The position numbers were made by a program, and so were the translations under genes. The notes beneath the pieces are model-generated. The model had not been told where the DNA came from, did not search any database, and saw nothing but the letters and a program-made list of their open reading frames with translations. Shown piece by piece: positions 27,109 through 38,407 of a DNA stretch of 64,000 nucleotides. Origin of the DNA: Agelas oroides (taxonomy: Eukaryota > Porifera > Demospongiae > Agelasida > Agelasidae); NCBI GenBank assembly GCA_949130485.1, contig OX422189.1, positions 7,287,620 to 7,351,619 on the forward strand, in the 5' to 3' direction. Every line of letters starts with the position of its first letter. Positions within the stretch are counted from its first letter, which is position 1.

Positions 27109-28335
27109 TTGCACTCACCACTTATCGCTCTCGTAGAACTAGAACTATTCTTCAGTGATTCTCAAGCACTCCCATGTCAACAATTACTGCTATACACCAT
27201 TATGTTAATAACATTTAGCAAGCACCTGCTTGGCCTGAGAGGTAATCCATGGAGAGGTAATCCATGGAGACTATACAGGGCCAAACATTTGCCATCACGA
27301 AATGGGATCTATGGTGACACAGGATTTTACAGTGGCCAAACTACCTATCTTAGCATGAAGGTACTTACATTTGCTAGAGATGAGAATATGCGATTTTTTA
27401 AATTTAAAACTACTGCTAACCTAAGTTATGATCAAAAAAATGCTGACACTGCAGTGACCACATTGAACTTACCCCAACTTGCAGCTCTGGAACCTTGTAT
27501 AGCTAAAGGCTAAGGTATATAGGTACATTGTTAACAAGCTAGATCTATTGGCTTCAACTTCTGGTAGCAGACTACCGATACAGCACATGCAGCCACACAT
27601 ATCTACAAATCATGCACTTTGATGCTTCAGTGAGTGCACACTTAGCTACTGGCTTGCTGCACTACAGCACATCCCATGCCTCCACAGCACTTTGATGGCG
27701 ACGGCACTTTTTTACAACACTGATCGACGTCTCTCAATACGCTTTGCGCGATGTTCTTATATAGCTCTTACACAACTCAGATATAGATGCATACAATAGT
27801 AGCATGCCGATCTTCTGCCTAACAACTTGCTGCCTTTGTATCATCTCGCCTCTACATGGATTCAATTACCACCAATTAGCACCTGTCATAGGTCTTAGGC
27901 ATACAGTGTTCATGCAATACCAAGTAAGCTTTACTTCACTCTACATACAATGGCTATGCTTATTGTTAGAATCTGGATTGTGCACCTAACTCCGATAATT
28001 TCCCTGTTCCACTTTTGCCCTAATGGGCTATTCCATTTATTAGTCATACACCCCCATAGAAGAGCATTAATTGCGTCTTGGGGGTTATCTTGGACTTAAT
28101 TGCATCTGAGGGGTTGAGAGTGAAATTTAATGATGTCTAGGGGGTATTTTGAGCATTTTTAATGATGTCTAGAGGGAAATTTTTCCAATTTTAATTACGT
28201 CTAGAGGTAAGACAGAGTCTTAACGATGTCTTGAGGGTACTTTCAAATTCACTCTTCTATGGGGGTGTACGATTAATTAATGGAATAGCCCAATCTATAG
28301 CCAGGCTTCCACACTAAGTGTAGCTAGTGGGTTAG
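27109..28335. repeat. Left arm of a long inverted duplication
   Basis: This arm matches 33795-34620 in reverse over most of its length, including a stretch that reads LPSRNGIYGDTGFYSGQT in one arm and LPSRNGTYGDTGFYSGQT in the other. One arm is upstream of the lipase promoter and the other lies in the lipase intron. The shared frame is interrupted, so I do not call it a gene. Confidence 0.7.
28025..28291. mobile_element. 267-bp MITE inside the left arm
   Basis: The ends GGGCTATTCCATTTATTAG and TTAATTAATGGAATAGCCC are inverted, with ACACCCCCATAGAAGAG further in on both sides. It is flanked by AAT. The other arm of the inverted duplication (near 33830) lacks it and shows one AAT, which gives the empty site. 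Confidence 0.75.
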
Positions 28336-28580
28336 CTTAATGACTTATTGATGGAAGGACAAGCTGATTTGCCCACTGGCATTCAAGCATAGATATATGA
28401 CACGGCTCATGTATATATGATTCAAGCTACCTGCATTCCAGCCACCTGCATTCCAGCCACCTGCATTCAAGTCACCGTTTTCTTTCCACTTGAAAATGCA
28501 ACATGCGTACGTAAAGTTAGAATTTACGGTATAACTACGCGCAGTGCAGTAACGATATCCCACATCCTTAGTTAAGTATG

Positions 28581-28588
28581 TATAAAAG
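28581..28588 (+). promoter_or_regulatory. TATA box of the lipase gene
   Basis: TATAAAAG lies 109 bp upstream of the lipase ATG at 28697. The likely start of transcription is near 28610, which would give a 5' leader of about 85 bp. Confidence 0.6.
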
Positions 28589-28696
28589 CTTGTTGCTTGA
28601 CAGTTTCATCCCAGACCACTGCTCGCCCCTCACCAAACGCTTTAGCAGTGAGCCATTAATTCCCACCATCTTGGGCATTCCGAGGCTTTTCCAGCG

Positions 28697-31600
28697 ATGG
28701 CCGATCAAGTCGGTGTCTTCCTATCTTCTTGGAAGCATCTCAGAGATGATGACAAACGGAACAGTCTAGATACATTTGCAAAACAGCGACAAATTTGGGC
28801 TACCCGCGAGGGGGAACCGAAAGTCTCGGCTAAGAACCAGTCAGAGTCTGCTCCAGCTGAAAACCTCCGGAAGGTTTACGATGGCATCCAGCTTTACTCT
28901 TACTACAGCTACCTCTACTATTATCCCACTATGCATTGGACTCTCGACAAGACTCCAGACACAGATGACTACTGGGTGGGCATATACAAGAAAGGAGCAC
29001 CAAATACTCAATACATAACCTACCAGTGGTTGAAGAAAGCAGCTCAAGGTTCTTACAAAGTTGGAAAGTTGAAAACCACTTACGGTCAAGAATCGAAGGA
29101 CCGCACAGAGGAGTTTGAGCTCCGCATTTTCAAGGGTGGCTATCAGCGTCTTGATGCGGAAACGAATGTTCTTAGAGGAACGATCATCAATGCACCTACA
29201 GATCCTTCATCAGCTAGTGCGATACAACTCGTCGCAAGCATTCAATCCAAACAGCTGGATCCAGAGATACGCGACTTCGTACATGCGATTGAGACGGCAG
29301 CCGAGCTAGAAACGACTGGCGAATCGAGCTCAGTAGAAGTTGTACGTACGCAGTGGAATAGTTTCACACATCTGCAACAACAGTTGCTTTTTCCAATTCT
29401 GGAACAAGATTCCCTGCCGGATGAAATCAAGAAGCCTGCTGCGAAAGCACTTGATTGCCCCGAGCCAAAAGTTCGTTTTCCAACCCTTGCAAAAACTGAA
29501 CCCCTGAAAACAGCTGATGATCCAGTTGCAGCACCCAACAAAATCGTTCTTACAATCACGCTTGACTATGGCTACACGTATATCTATCCTGTAGTAGATG
29601 TACAGCAGGTGGTTCCTACCAAGTGGGCGTGGATGGGAATGTACTACACTGAAAGGTGAGGCTTAATAAGTTTAAAGACTAAAAAAAAACATTAAAAATG
29701 TAAAAAGATGTAGGGATGGCATGCCAAAAAGTATGCAAACAAGATAGGGATAATGCAGGAAAGCAAAGGTCAACATATTGGCAAAGCCCCATGGCATCCC
29801 TACATCTTTTTCACACTAGAGTTAGACAGTGCATGGGGGTCTTCTTAAAATGTACCACAAGTTCACAACCTTTACTGGCAGTTCATGGCTGTAGCCTTGT
29901 TCTCAGGCCACTTCCTTCTCCCACGTGGCCTGGGAACAAGGCTAGTATGACCCTTTTGGTAGCATTATGTTATACGGAACCTCTTCAACAACTTAAGCAG
30001 TGAGTTAGAGTAGACTGCAGATTTATGATATAAGTGTCATTGAAGTATACTGCATTGTGTTTGAAGCCTTTAAACGCTCGCAGAATTTAAAGGCGTGGCT
30101 CCGCTTCGCTCCGCAGAGGCTGCAAAGCAGCCGTGAGGCGCGGGAAAGAAAGAAAATTTTAGCTACCACAAAGCGCTCTCATACTGATAGTACCTTGCCA
30201 CCCATGCAGAGGGAGCACTGTGTACAAAAAAAAATTGAAATGTTTACCTACCTACGTACATAGCTACTGACTGGTAGCTAGCTAGTGAGTTGTTTAAAAT
30301 AGCTGGAAGTCCGAACTGAATATCTCGAAGCAATTCTATAGGCCTAGTCAAAGGTCTGGAGATCAGTAAGGAACTGATGCATGAGTGTGTAACTGTGCCT
30401 GGTTGTTGTTGCCGCATGCCACTGCTGCATAATCATTTGATGGACTCGTGCAGTTATGTACGCAAAAATACACTACTAGCCGCCAAAGGGGGGCCCCCCT
30501 TACCCCCCTAAATCCACCACTGTTATCCCTACCTTGTTTGCATACTTTTTGGCATGCCATCCCTACATCTTTTTACATTTTTAATGCTTTTTAAGTCTTG
30601 TTTCTGTACTTTTATGATGTTAATCTCAGTTACAGTTAGACCTAAGCCTAAGAAGACAATTTCAAGTGTAACCACAACACCAGAACTTGAAACGGCGTTA
30701 ACAGTTTAGTAGGGCCAGACCAAATTGATTTTCTGTTTCACGGATCCGGCAGGTCAGCATTCTGAATGCGCCGTGAAAAAATATTAATTGCGTGGGCGAT
30801 GGAGGCGCACACAGATATAGTGCGGACAAGCGTGCACTAATTGGAATAACCACGTGACCTCGCTAGTCTCCTGTCAAAGAGAACCCACTGCGCACTCTAA
30901 CTCCATGGCATCCGCGTCTTCTGCATGGCTATCCGTGGTCATTAAGCGAGGCGCCACCACCGTTGTTCCTCGAAAGATTTTGAACATTGCGTGGGAAAGC
31001 AGTATTTTGCATTGATGTGAGGTCAAAGGTTGGATAAATAATTTTTCACCTACCTGCCTGGTCACTACTTGCAGGAACAAAATCCGTGAAACAGAAAATC
31101 AATTTGGTCTGGTCTAGTGGTTCCAGGCATGTAATAATATAGCCAGCTAGGACCTGATGAAGGGCCAACCACTCTCCGTACCAAACTTTGTGAAACCAAT
31201 TTCATGATTCAGTTGTCAATCACATGACGACTGACCAGCTGCAGCACAGAAAACTATCATAGCTTTACAGTTCACTAAAGCTGTGAGTAGGCTATTTTTA
31301 GTGTAGCTACAAGTAGGCAGCTGAATGCAGCGCCTTACCTACGTGATGTTCATAAGCCTTGCCCAATGCCAGTCATGTAGCCTCGTTCCCAGGCCTTCAA
31401 TCACAGCTAACACGGTGGAAGGCCAGGTAAAACTCCTACGTAGAATGACGTCAGGTAGACGTCTGGACGCGTGGCACTTCCGGTCTATGCAAAAGAACGC
31501 TACAATAGACTACTCGACGGTCCATATCGAGCAGCCTTGGTGACGCTCCTTGTGTTCAGAAAGGCGCTCACAGTTGTACCGAAGCGACGCTCACAAGCTC

Positions 31601-34600
31601 CTGGTGACACAAGTCAATGCAGCGCAGCTAAAACCGTACAAACAATTGAAGCTGGTCGAAAACATGGCTTTACTTCCTGGCTTCAGAACTCTGCACACTT
31701 CGTGGCTGAGACGGCTTTCTGAACACGAGGAGCTTCACCAAGATTGCTCGATATCGATTGTCCGGTTGTTGTGAGCAAGTAGCCTCGTTCCCAGGCCACT
31801 CCCAGATTTTATCTCACAGCCGTGGAGGGAGCGAGAAAAATCTGGGAGTGGCCTGGGAACGAGGCTAGTGAGTGAGCTGTTGTAGCGTTCCTTGGCAAAG
31901 ACCCGAAGTGCCATGCCTCCAGACGTCTACCTGACGTCATTCTACGTAGGAGTTTTACCGGGCCTTCCACCGCGTTTTAGCTGTTGATCGAAGGCCTGGG
32001 AACGAGGCTACCAGTCATGCCCGCTTGCTTCTGTACTCTCGCTTCCAGACCAATGACCGTGGTCTTTGGTCTGGGAACGAGACTTCGTGTGCGCATGCGT
32101 ACAAAATTAGAAAATGGCGTCCTAAGCAACGGACAGCAGCCTCAGAGTGTTGTGAATGGCTTTTGTTGACCAGGGTGAATTTGAAGCTATGCAGACGCTG
32201 AGTGGTCGTAGAGCTCCGCGCTGTGATAAGCATCAGTTTTGTACTAAAATGATGGGGAGTACTTAAACCGTTTGAGAGATATCGTTGTTGAACATAGTGG
32301 TCTTAACAAGAAAGAAAGAAAGAAAGCTGTGTGAAGAATACGAAAAATGGCACTTTCGCTACCGCACACTTTTGCGTTTAGCTGTCTTCCGCATAGCTTT
32401 TGGCCACTTATATGAGTCTTGCTGATCACAAAGGCACTCAAAGAGGAAGCCTGGGTGCTTAAATAAGCGGCTTTTGCTTAAGTATTGCATATATTGCACG
32501 TTGGCGCCATCCCTACATAGAGAGTCTACCGACTCGCTGATTCATTAGATAGATCTATATACCGTATGGCGGGAATATATATTTTTTGCAAAAGAAACAA
32601 AAAGTAAAACAGAAATACTTGACAAAGGTGGTATGGTGACATAAACATATCGACAGATTTTTTTTTGCACAGATATCGTCGCCGAAACCCTGCTACCGCT
32701 TGGAAATAATCATTCAGAAAAAAAGGACTTTGCTGTTTAGAGGCCTTGGCTGTATGTTACATGTAACTGAAGGTACCGCAAATTCAGGAGCATAAGTAAC
32801 GGTACTTTTATTTCAAATTGCGCATTTTTGTGGCACTGATTCGTTGGGTATACTTATAATCATGAGGGATCATACCACTGCAGTGCAATGGCAGCTGTCC
32901 GTGGTACCGACGAGGCTACCGCTAGAGTGAACTGCTTCATGGACTAGTCTTTGCTAACGAACGGAACTACTGCCATCTGCTGTCATTCTTCGGCATCGCT
33001 GTTGGCCAAAAACGGCTGTGTAACCCAATCGCCGCGAAGCGCTACATGCAGCTCGTCGCAAGACGTCGTCAGCATCAAGGCAATCGCGCCAATTGTAACC
33101 AGCTGCCGTGAATACCTCTGCCTGGTGCTGCTGCTCTTGGTACGACTAGCTACTGCTGTGAAACTCCGCCTACAGACCGGGCAAATTTTACTGGCTGATG
33201 GGTACTAACATTCAAAGGGTACTTGTATTCGTGTTTGTGGGTACTGCCATTCAGGAAATTGGTTTTGATAGGTACTTGCTGATGGTATGGCAATCCCTCA
33301 CCACCACCAGCAGCCCAGCTATCCTTATAGACATATTGGTAGCCTATATATGTAGCTCTCACCTTTGCCTCAACAGAAAATGAATGACAAGTGGAAAGAA
33401 AAGGGTGACTGGGGTGCAGGCAGTAACTGCTGCAAAGTATCGGGTATAGGTGGTAGGCCATTTCGTACTGCTCATAACAGGAGATCCAATAGAGGCACAC
33501 ACTTCCAGGTGGTGAGCAAGCAGCAAGAGCACAAACTTTGACTATAAGAGAAAGGCCATAGGTATGAAGGGTGTGGTAAGCAAGGGTAAAGACAGAGGCA
33601 GGTCCTAGTGGAAAGAAAACGGTGACTGGAGTGTAGGTGGTAACTGCATCCCAAGTGCAAAGTATCGGGTGTAGGTGGCAGGCCATTTCGTCCTACCCAT
33701 AACAGACCGTTGAGCAGATCCACTAGAGGCACACACTTCCAGGTGCATGGTGAGCAAGCAGCAAGGGCACAAACTTTGACTAAGAGAAACCCACTAACTA
33801 CACATAGTGTGGAAGCCTGACTAGATTAGGGCAAAAGTGGAACAGGGAACAGGGGATTGGAGTTAGGTGCACAATCCAGCTTCTAACATTAAGCATAGTC
33901 ATTGGGTCTAGAGTGAAGTGAAGCTTACTTGGTATTGCATATGAAGCCATGTAGAAGAGGGGTGCTAATAGGTGGTAATTGAAGCCCTGTAGAGGCAAGA
34001 TGATACAAAGGCAGCCAACTTCGGGCAGAAGATGGCCATGCCACTGTTGTATGCATCTACTGGATATATCTAAATTGTATAGAAGATAAGAACACCACAC
34101 AAATGCTACTGAGATATATCAGTTGGTGTTGTAAAGAAGCACCGTTGCCACTGTGGAGGCATGGGATGGACTGTAGCGCAGCAAGCCTATAGCGAAGTGT
34201 GCACTTCACTTAAGTATCAAAGTGACTTGTAGCTCAGTGTGGCTGTGCTGTATCGGTAGTCTGCTACCAGAAAGTTGTAGCTATTGCACCTACCTTAGTT
34301 GTACAAGGCTCCAGAGCTGCAAGTCAGGATGAAGTTTAGTGTGGTCACTGAAGTGTCAACATTTTTTTAATGATAACTCAGGTTAGCAGCAGTTTAAAAA
34401 AATCTTATATTCTCATCTTTAGCAAATGTAACTACCTCCATGTTAAGATAGCTAGTTTGGCCACTGTAAAATCCTGTGTCACCATAGGTCCCATTTCGTG
34501 ATGGCAAATGTATGGCCCCGTGCAATAGCTGTGGATTAGCTCTCGACCTTAGCGCTTGCACAGTAGATACTTCAATGATAACTGTTTCAAGCTCTGGTGT

Positions 34601-35861
34601 CAAACTTCATGCAGTAAGTCCTCTCAGGCTGGGAAAGAAACACCAAAACTTTGGGCATGCACGTGCACTTTGGTGGCTTTTCATTCATTACTATATTTTT
34701 GTTTTTCTTGGGGTGTAATTTTTTAGAAATTTTTATTTCCTGCATGTAAATGCTAGGCAGTATGCAAATGCATCCAAAATTATATGGAAGGCCCGGTATT
34801 TGCATCTATATAACTGTTACACAGAAGTTATCACCTATAGTGAATAGAAGTTTACACGTTACATCATATTGGTGAAGCATGCACAAACAGTTTATATCGT
34901 TCAGGACAAAGCCATCTTTTAACCAATCTATTTGACTTTCTGTAGTGATGTGAGCTATAACCCAGACCAAAAAATTGATAACGACTGGCAGTGGGTAGGC
35001 AATGGCGAAGGAGGAAGTACCAAACTCAACTACATCAAAGAGGAGCAGCAAGGTCCAACAAACAAGCAATATGTGGGAGCAATCTTTGATTGGAATGGTA
35101 GTTCCTATGTTCAGATTGGAATGGCTGCATCTACAATCGAAGCAGCTGTCTCAGCCACCCCTGCATTGCCCCCAGCTATCTTTGAGCCTGATTACGACAA
35201 AGATGAAGCCCTCCGTTATGCAAAACTTAGCCAGCTTGCCTACCAACCGTACTCAACAGTCCAACAACAGCTGCCCAATTACAACCTTGTAGCTGAAATG
35301 CAAATCTATGATTCAAAAACGGACACAAATGGCTTCATTGCCAGTGATGAAGTGTCTGTCGTTGTAGCCTTCCGTGGGACAGTGGTATCGAGCTGGCGGA
35401 ATCTTCTGACGGATGCGTGGTTCGTTCGTGAGCGTATTGACCAAGATGGGCAGCCATTAGTTCACAAGGGGTTTTTAACTGCACTCAATGCGGTCTACAC
35501 TTCTATAGAGGATAACCTGAAGCCTTCACTTGGAAAGAAGCGGCTTTTCATCACTGGCCACAGCCTGGGAGGTGCACTGGCAACACTCTTGGGATATCGC
35601 ATTTCTCGTGCATACAATGAGTCCCAGCCAATCCAGTATGTTTACGGTTGTCCTCCTGTAGGGGACATTAATTTGGCCATATACTTCAAAGGAATGGATT
35701 CAAACACTATCACCATTCAAAATGACCCAATCTCATCTGGAAAAATTATCATGCTTGGCGAATGGAATGGTTTGTACAAACCATATCAAGTGAAGTATCT
35801 CCCCGCAACTGGTGGTCATGGAATTGCTGATTACATCCAGCAATTGAATAAGCTGTCTTAA
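28697..35861 (+). CDS. Class 3 lipase with N-terminal beta-sandwich repeats, two exons
   Basis: Exons are 28697-29655 and 34946-35861 (donor GTGAGG, acceptor TTTCTGTAG), giving 624 residues. The C-terminal part, about residues 415-620, is a Lipase_3 domain: VVVAFRGT, nucleophile elbow GHSLGGALATLLGYRI with Ser526, YVYGCPPVGD, NDPIS with Asp580, and GGHG with His611 as the likely triad. It should cleave acyl esters of glycerolipids. Residues about 60-165 (DDYWVGIYKKGAPNT, EFELRIFKGGYQRL) and about 290-400 (MGMYYTE, QYVGAIFDWNGSSYVQIG) resemble each other and the SKICH-type beta-sandwich with its WVGI(Y/F) strand. There is no signal peptide, so a cytosolic role is likely. The 5.3-kb intron is filled with repeats. 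Confidence 0.85.
29892..29944. mobile_element. Short hairpin related to the TAGCCTCG family
   Basis: TAGCCTTGTTCTCAGGCCAC faces GTGGCCTGGGAACAAGGCTA across a short loop. No target duplication is visible. Confidence 0.6.
30262..30522 (-). mobile_element. Partial CAGTGGCGGAT element
   Basis: Inverted relative to 24936-25347, it retains the end AAATCCACCACTG at 30510-30522 and matches inward to about 30262, where similarity stops. The far terminus is missing. Confidence 0.6.
30713..31114. mobile_element. Inverted-repeat element in the lipase intron
   Basis: CCAGACCAAATTGATTTTCT with TTCACGGAT on the left faces ATCCGTGAA with AGAAAATCAATTTGGTCTGG on the right. About 400 bp, no coding sequence seen. 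Confidence 0.65.
31378..32010. mobile_element. Foldback element, TAGCCTCG family (633 bp)
   Basis: Family ends with arms that include AAAACTCCTACGTAGAATGA. The exact 9-bp duplication CCAGTCATG flanks it (31369-31377, 32011-32019). It contains the short member at 31780-31867. Confidence 0.85.
31780..31867. mobile_element. Short foldback element nested in the previous one (88 bp)
   Basis: TAGCCTCGTTCCCAGGCCAC and its inverse surround CTCCCAGATTTT / AAAATCTGGGAG. The flanks GTGAGCAAG and GTGAGTGAG agree at 7 of 9 positions, consistent with an older 9-bp duplication. Confidence 0.75.
33391..33790. repeat. Tandem duplication of about 200-bp units
   Basis: Two copies start GTGGAAAGAAAA at 33391 and 33608. 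Both contain AAAGTATCGGGT, GGCCATTTCGT, GAGGCACACACTTCCAGGTG and GCACAAACTTTGACTA. Located in the lipase intron. Confidence 0.7.
33795..34620. repeat. Right arm of the long inverted duplication
   Basis: The reverse complement of this stretch matches 27109-28335, from the block ending TGTGGAAGCCTGA to the GTTTGACACC-type block. It lacks the MITE found in the other arm. It is inside the lipase intron. Confidence 0.7.
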
Positions 35862-36268
35862 CTTGAACACTAAATTAGATCTGTAATTTATAAGCTAGCT
35901 GCCTTGACTTGTACACAAAGTTAGTTCTACGCTACAATTTGTACTTGTCCTGGTTTGTGTATAGGCACTTTACTGTATCATTTGTGTATGTTGAAATGCA
36001 TGGTAGTTTGCTGCACATACCTGTAGTGCATGGAAATTTTACCAAATTTTTTGTTTTGAAAAATGAGTACCTAGCTATATTTAGAGAATGGAAAATGAAG
36101 GTTGTGTTGGCAGCAGAAAGAATGATTGGTAAGAAGAGGATTTCAGAGCTGTCTAAGGGCTGGTGGTCAATGGAAGCAATCCAAGCAAGATGGCAAGCAT
36201 GTCAATGGTTCTGGGAGGCTGAGGGGTTCCTTCATGTAACCTTTTCCATACCCTCCTCCTCCTCCCAG

Positions 36269-36571
36269 GTGTCAACCACAACATCCCAGTGTTGAGAGAC
36301 ATCATCACCCAGCCCAAGTTCATATCAGGAGACATCAACATCAACTTCATCAAAGAGGTCTACCTCAAGGGGTTCAAAGATCAGTGGAATAGCAGCATAG
36401 ATTTTTGGGGGGAAAGCAACAAATTCATTGCTAGATGAAATCTTGAATCTATTCTTTCATGTAGTTGGTTCCTGCGAAAATTTATCCTCATACGTACCCA
36501 TCCCTTAAGTCCTACGTCTGTTGTTTTTGTCCAACCTATATGTTCCTGCAGGTCATGTGTTGTCTTATTCT
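36269..36571 (+). pseudogene. PCCA: Stray copy of PCCA exon and start of the next exon
   Basis: The 111-bp block 36269-36379 matches the PCCA exon 6389-6499 with few changes (VNHNIPVLRDIITQPKF is identical) and keeps the upstream CTCCTCCTCCCAG acceptor. The donor is lost (GGTCAGTGG became GATCAGTGG). At 36552 the acceptor and first bases of the next exon (CCTGCAGGTCATG) also occur, then the match ends at a minisatellite. Intron sequence is kept, so this is a DNA-level copy, not a processed one. Confidence 0.85.
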
Positions 36572-36811
36572 CATGACCTTACCCTACCACACTTCGTCAC
36601 ATATACTCGTGACCTTACCCTACCACACTTCGTCACATACTCGTGACCTTACCTTACCACACTTCGTCACATACTCGTGACCTTACCTTACCACACTTCG
36701 TCACATATACTCGTGACCTTACCCTACCACACTTCGTCACATACTCGTGACCTTACCCTACCACACTTCGTCACATACTCGTGACCTTATCCTACCACAC
36801 TTCGTCACACC
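36571..36811. repeat. Minisatellite, unit about 33-35 bp, seven copies
   Basis: Copies of TCGTGACCTTACCCTACCAC followed by ACTTCGTCACATAC. It begins exactly where the copied PCCA sequence ends. Confidence 0.9.
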
Positions 36812-36885
36812 ACCATTAAGCGTCTAAACAGGTAAAATACATCTATGTAAGAACTTAGGAGTAAGAGAGGTTTACATGAAGCAGG

Positions 36886-36968
36886 CAACTGGTTTAACCA
36901 GTTTCATTCCGATACAGAAACTGGTTTAACCAGTTTCATTCCGAATGAAACTGGTTAAACCAGTTTCT
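36886..36968. repeat. Palindromic cluster
   Basis: AACTGGTTTAACCAGTTTC is itself a palindrome. It occurs twice directly and once as GAAACTGGTTAAACCAGTTTC, spaced by ATTCCGA, so the segment can form hairpins or a cruciform. Confidence 0.85.
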
Positions 36969-38407
36969 GTATATATACACCCTCACCCCTAGCCTCACAG
37001 CAACTTAGGATTTCGCCACTTCCATAATGTCATGTCCCTTACATAAAAGTATTGCTACATGTATTGAATGCATAACAGTACATGGAGCTGATGTGCATGC
37101 ATGTAAGAGTTAATTAAAGGTTTTAAGTAACACTATGATATAGACACCTGGCAAAGCTTTGTATATAGCTAAATAGCACTGAACTCCAGCTAAGGTAAAT
37201 CTGAACCACTAAAGGTTCTGTGAGCATCTAAGAGTGGGGTTTAGACTTGCAAAAAGGATCGACTATTATAATAGCTAGTCAATAGTTTTTTACTAGCCTA
37301 AGGGAGATACATTGTGCAAATGACCTCACTCCACGAATGTCCATGTTTGCCCTAGCTCCCATTTCCCAAACCAAGTATACTTTTCTACGTTCCCAATCAA
37401 TGTTGTAAGCTTGAGTTGGCAAGGCAAAGAGGTGTTTGTCGTACGGTACAGTTCCAATTTGTCTGCCGTTGGTTGCTCACAGGTGGAACTGTCATACCCG
37501 TCGTAAGTTTGATAGCTGTTGTGCGTACCTTTCTGGAGATCTCCGTGTTTTACGGATATTTCACTGTTCCGTCTGTTTCCCTTGGGGTACTGATACAGTT
37601 TGTACACTGTTGTATTGGTAACAGCTAGAGCTTTCATGCCTGCAAGTCTGATAGTGATCCTGTAGACCATTCATGTCAGATTGCGAAAATTGTCAATTGA
37701 GTACAAGTATAGTCTCGCTTCGCTCGGAATTATTTTTCTCCAGCTGTTATGCCGATATACATGGACAAAGGGAAATATTAACACAGACACACTGTATAGT
37801 GTCACAAAAGTAACTTGTGAAATGCATGCATGTTCAGGATGCTAATCAGTTAAGTTGACAAGCTAAGTTAATAAATGTGGATGTAGATAGGAATTAATGT
37901 ATTCTATGGCTGTTCCATTCTGTGCAATAACGTGCTTTGTACAATTACTGATAACATGCCAAAACTGAATTATCTTAGATGCATGGTGGCATGTTTTTTT
38001 TTTTGTTTTTTGTTTTTTTGCATAACTCATGGCAGCATTACCATGTCTTATCAACACAGGACAATTTGATCTTCACATGCACCAATCAATAGTGGTAGTG
38101 ATAATGGAATTCTGTAGGCCATTCAGATACCAAACCCAATCTCTGGTTTAGGGTTTGGGATGGAGTGGCACTGTGATTCTGGTCATGTACATAAAATGGA
38201 AAATTGAATGAACACCTCAAGTCAGCAGTTGGATACCCCTCTGCAACTGACTCACTTACTATACTAGTAAGCTGAATGTTCATATGAAGTATTAGCAGCT
38301 AGATAACTGCCACAGATTGAGGGTATATAAAATGAGGATGCATGCAATACATTACTATAATATTTAGTGATGAGTGCAGGCAATAAGAATACATGGTGCA
38401 TAATACT
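36969..38407. other. Intergenic, nothing supported
   Basis: This lies between the stray PCCA copy and the death-domain stop. There is a T-rich run at 37996-38018. No exon was seen. Confidence 0.35.

Larger units (their letters stand above)
29675..30599. mobile_element. Inverted-repeat element in the lipase intron
   Basis: Arms of about 75 bp, including GATGTAGGGATGGCATGCCA and GTATGCAAACAAG, face each other at 29675-29752 and 30524-30599. Inside lie a short copy of the arm near 29785-29812, a small hairpin at 29892-29944 and part of a CAGTGGCGGAT element (30262-30522). Confidence 0.65.

Noticed and set aside
33150..33732. Minus-strand frames in the lipase intron
   Set aside because: They follow the tandem duplication and lack splice sites or domains.
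35909..36268. Coding exon after the lipase stop
   Set aside because: The open frame has no acceptor and no recognisable content; it is interrupted by the copied PCCA intron end.
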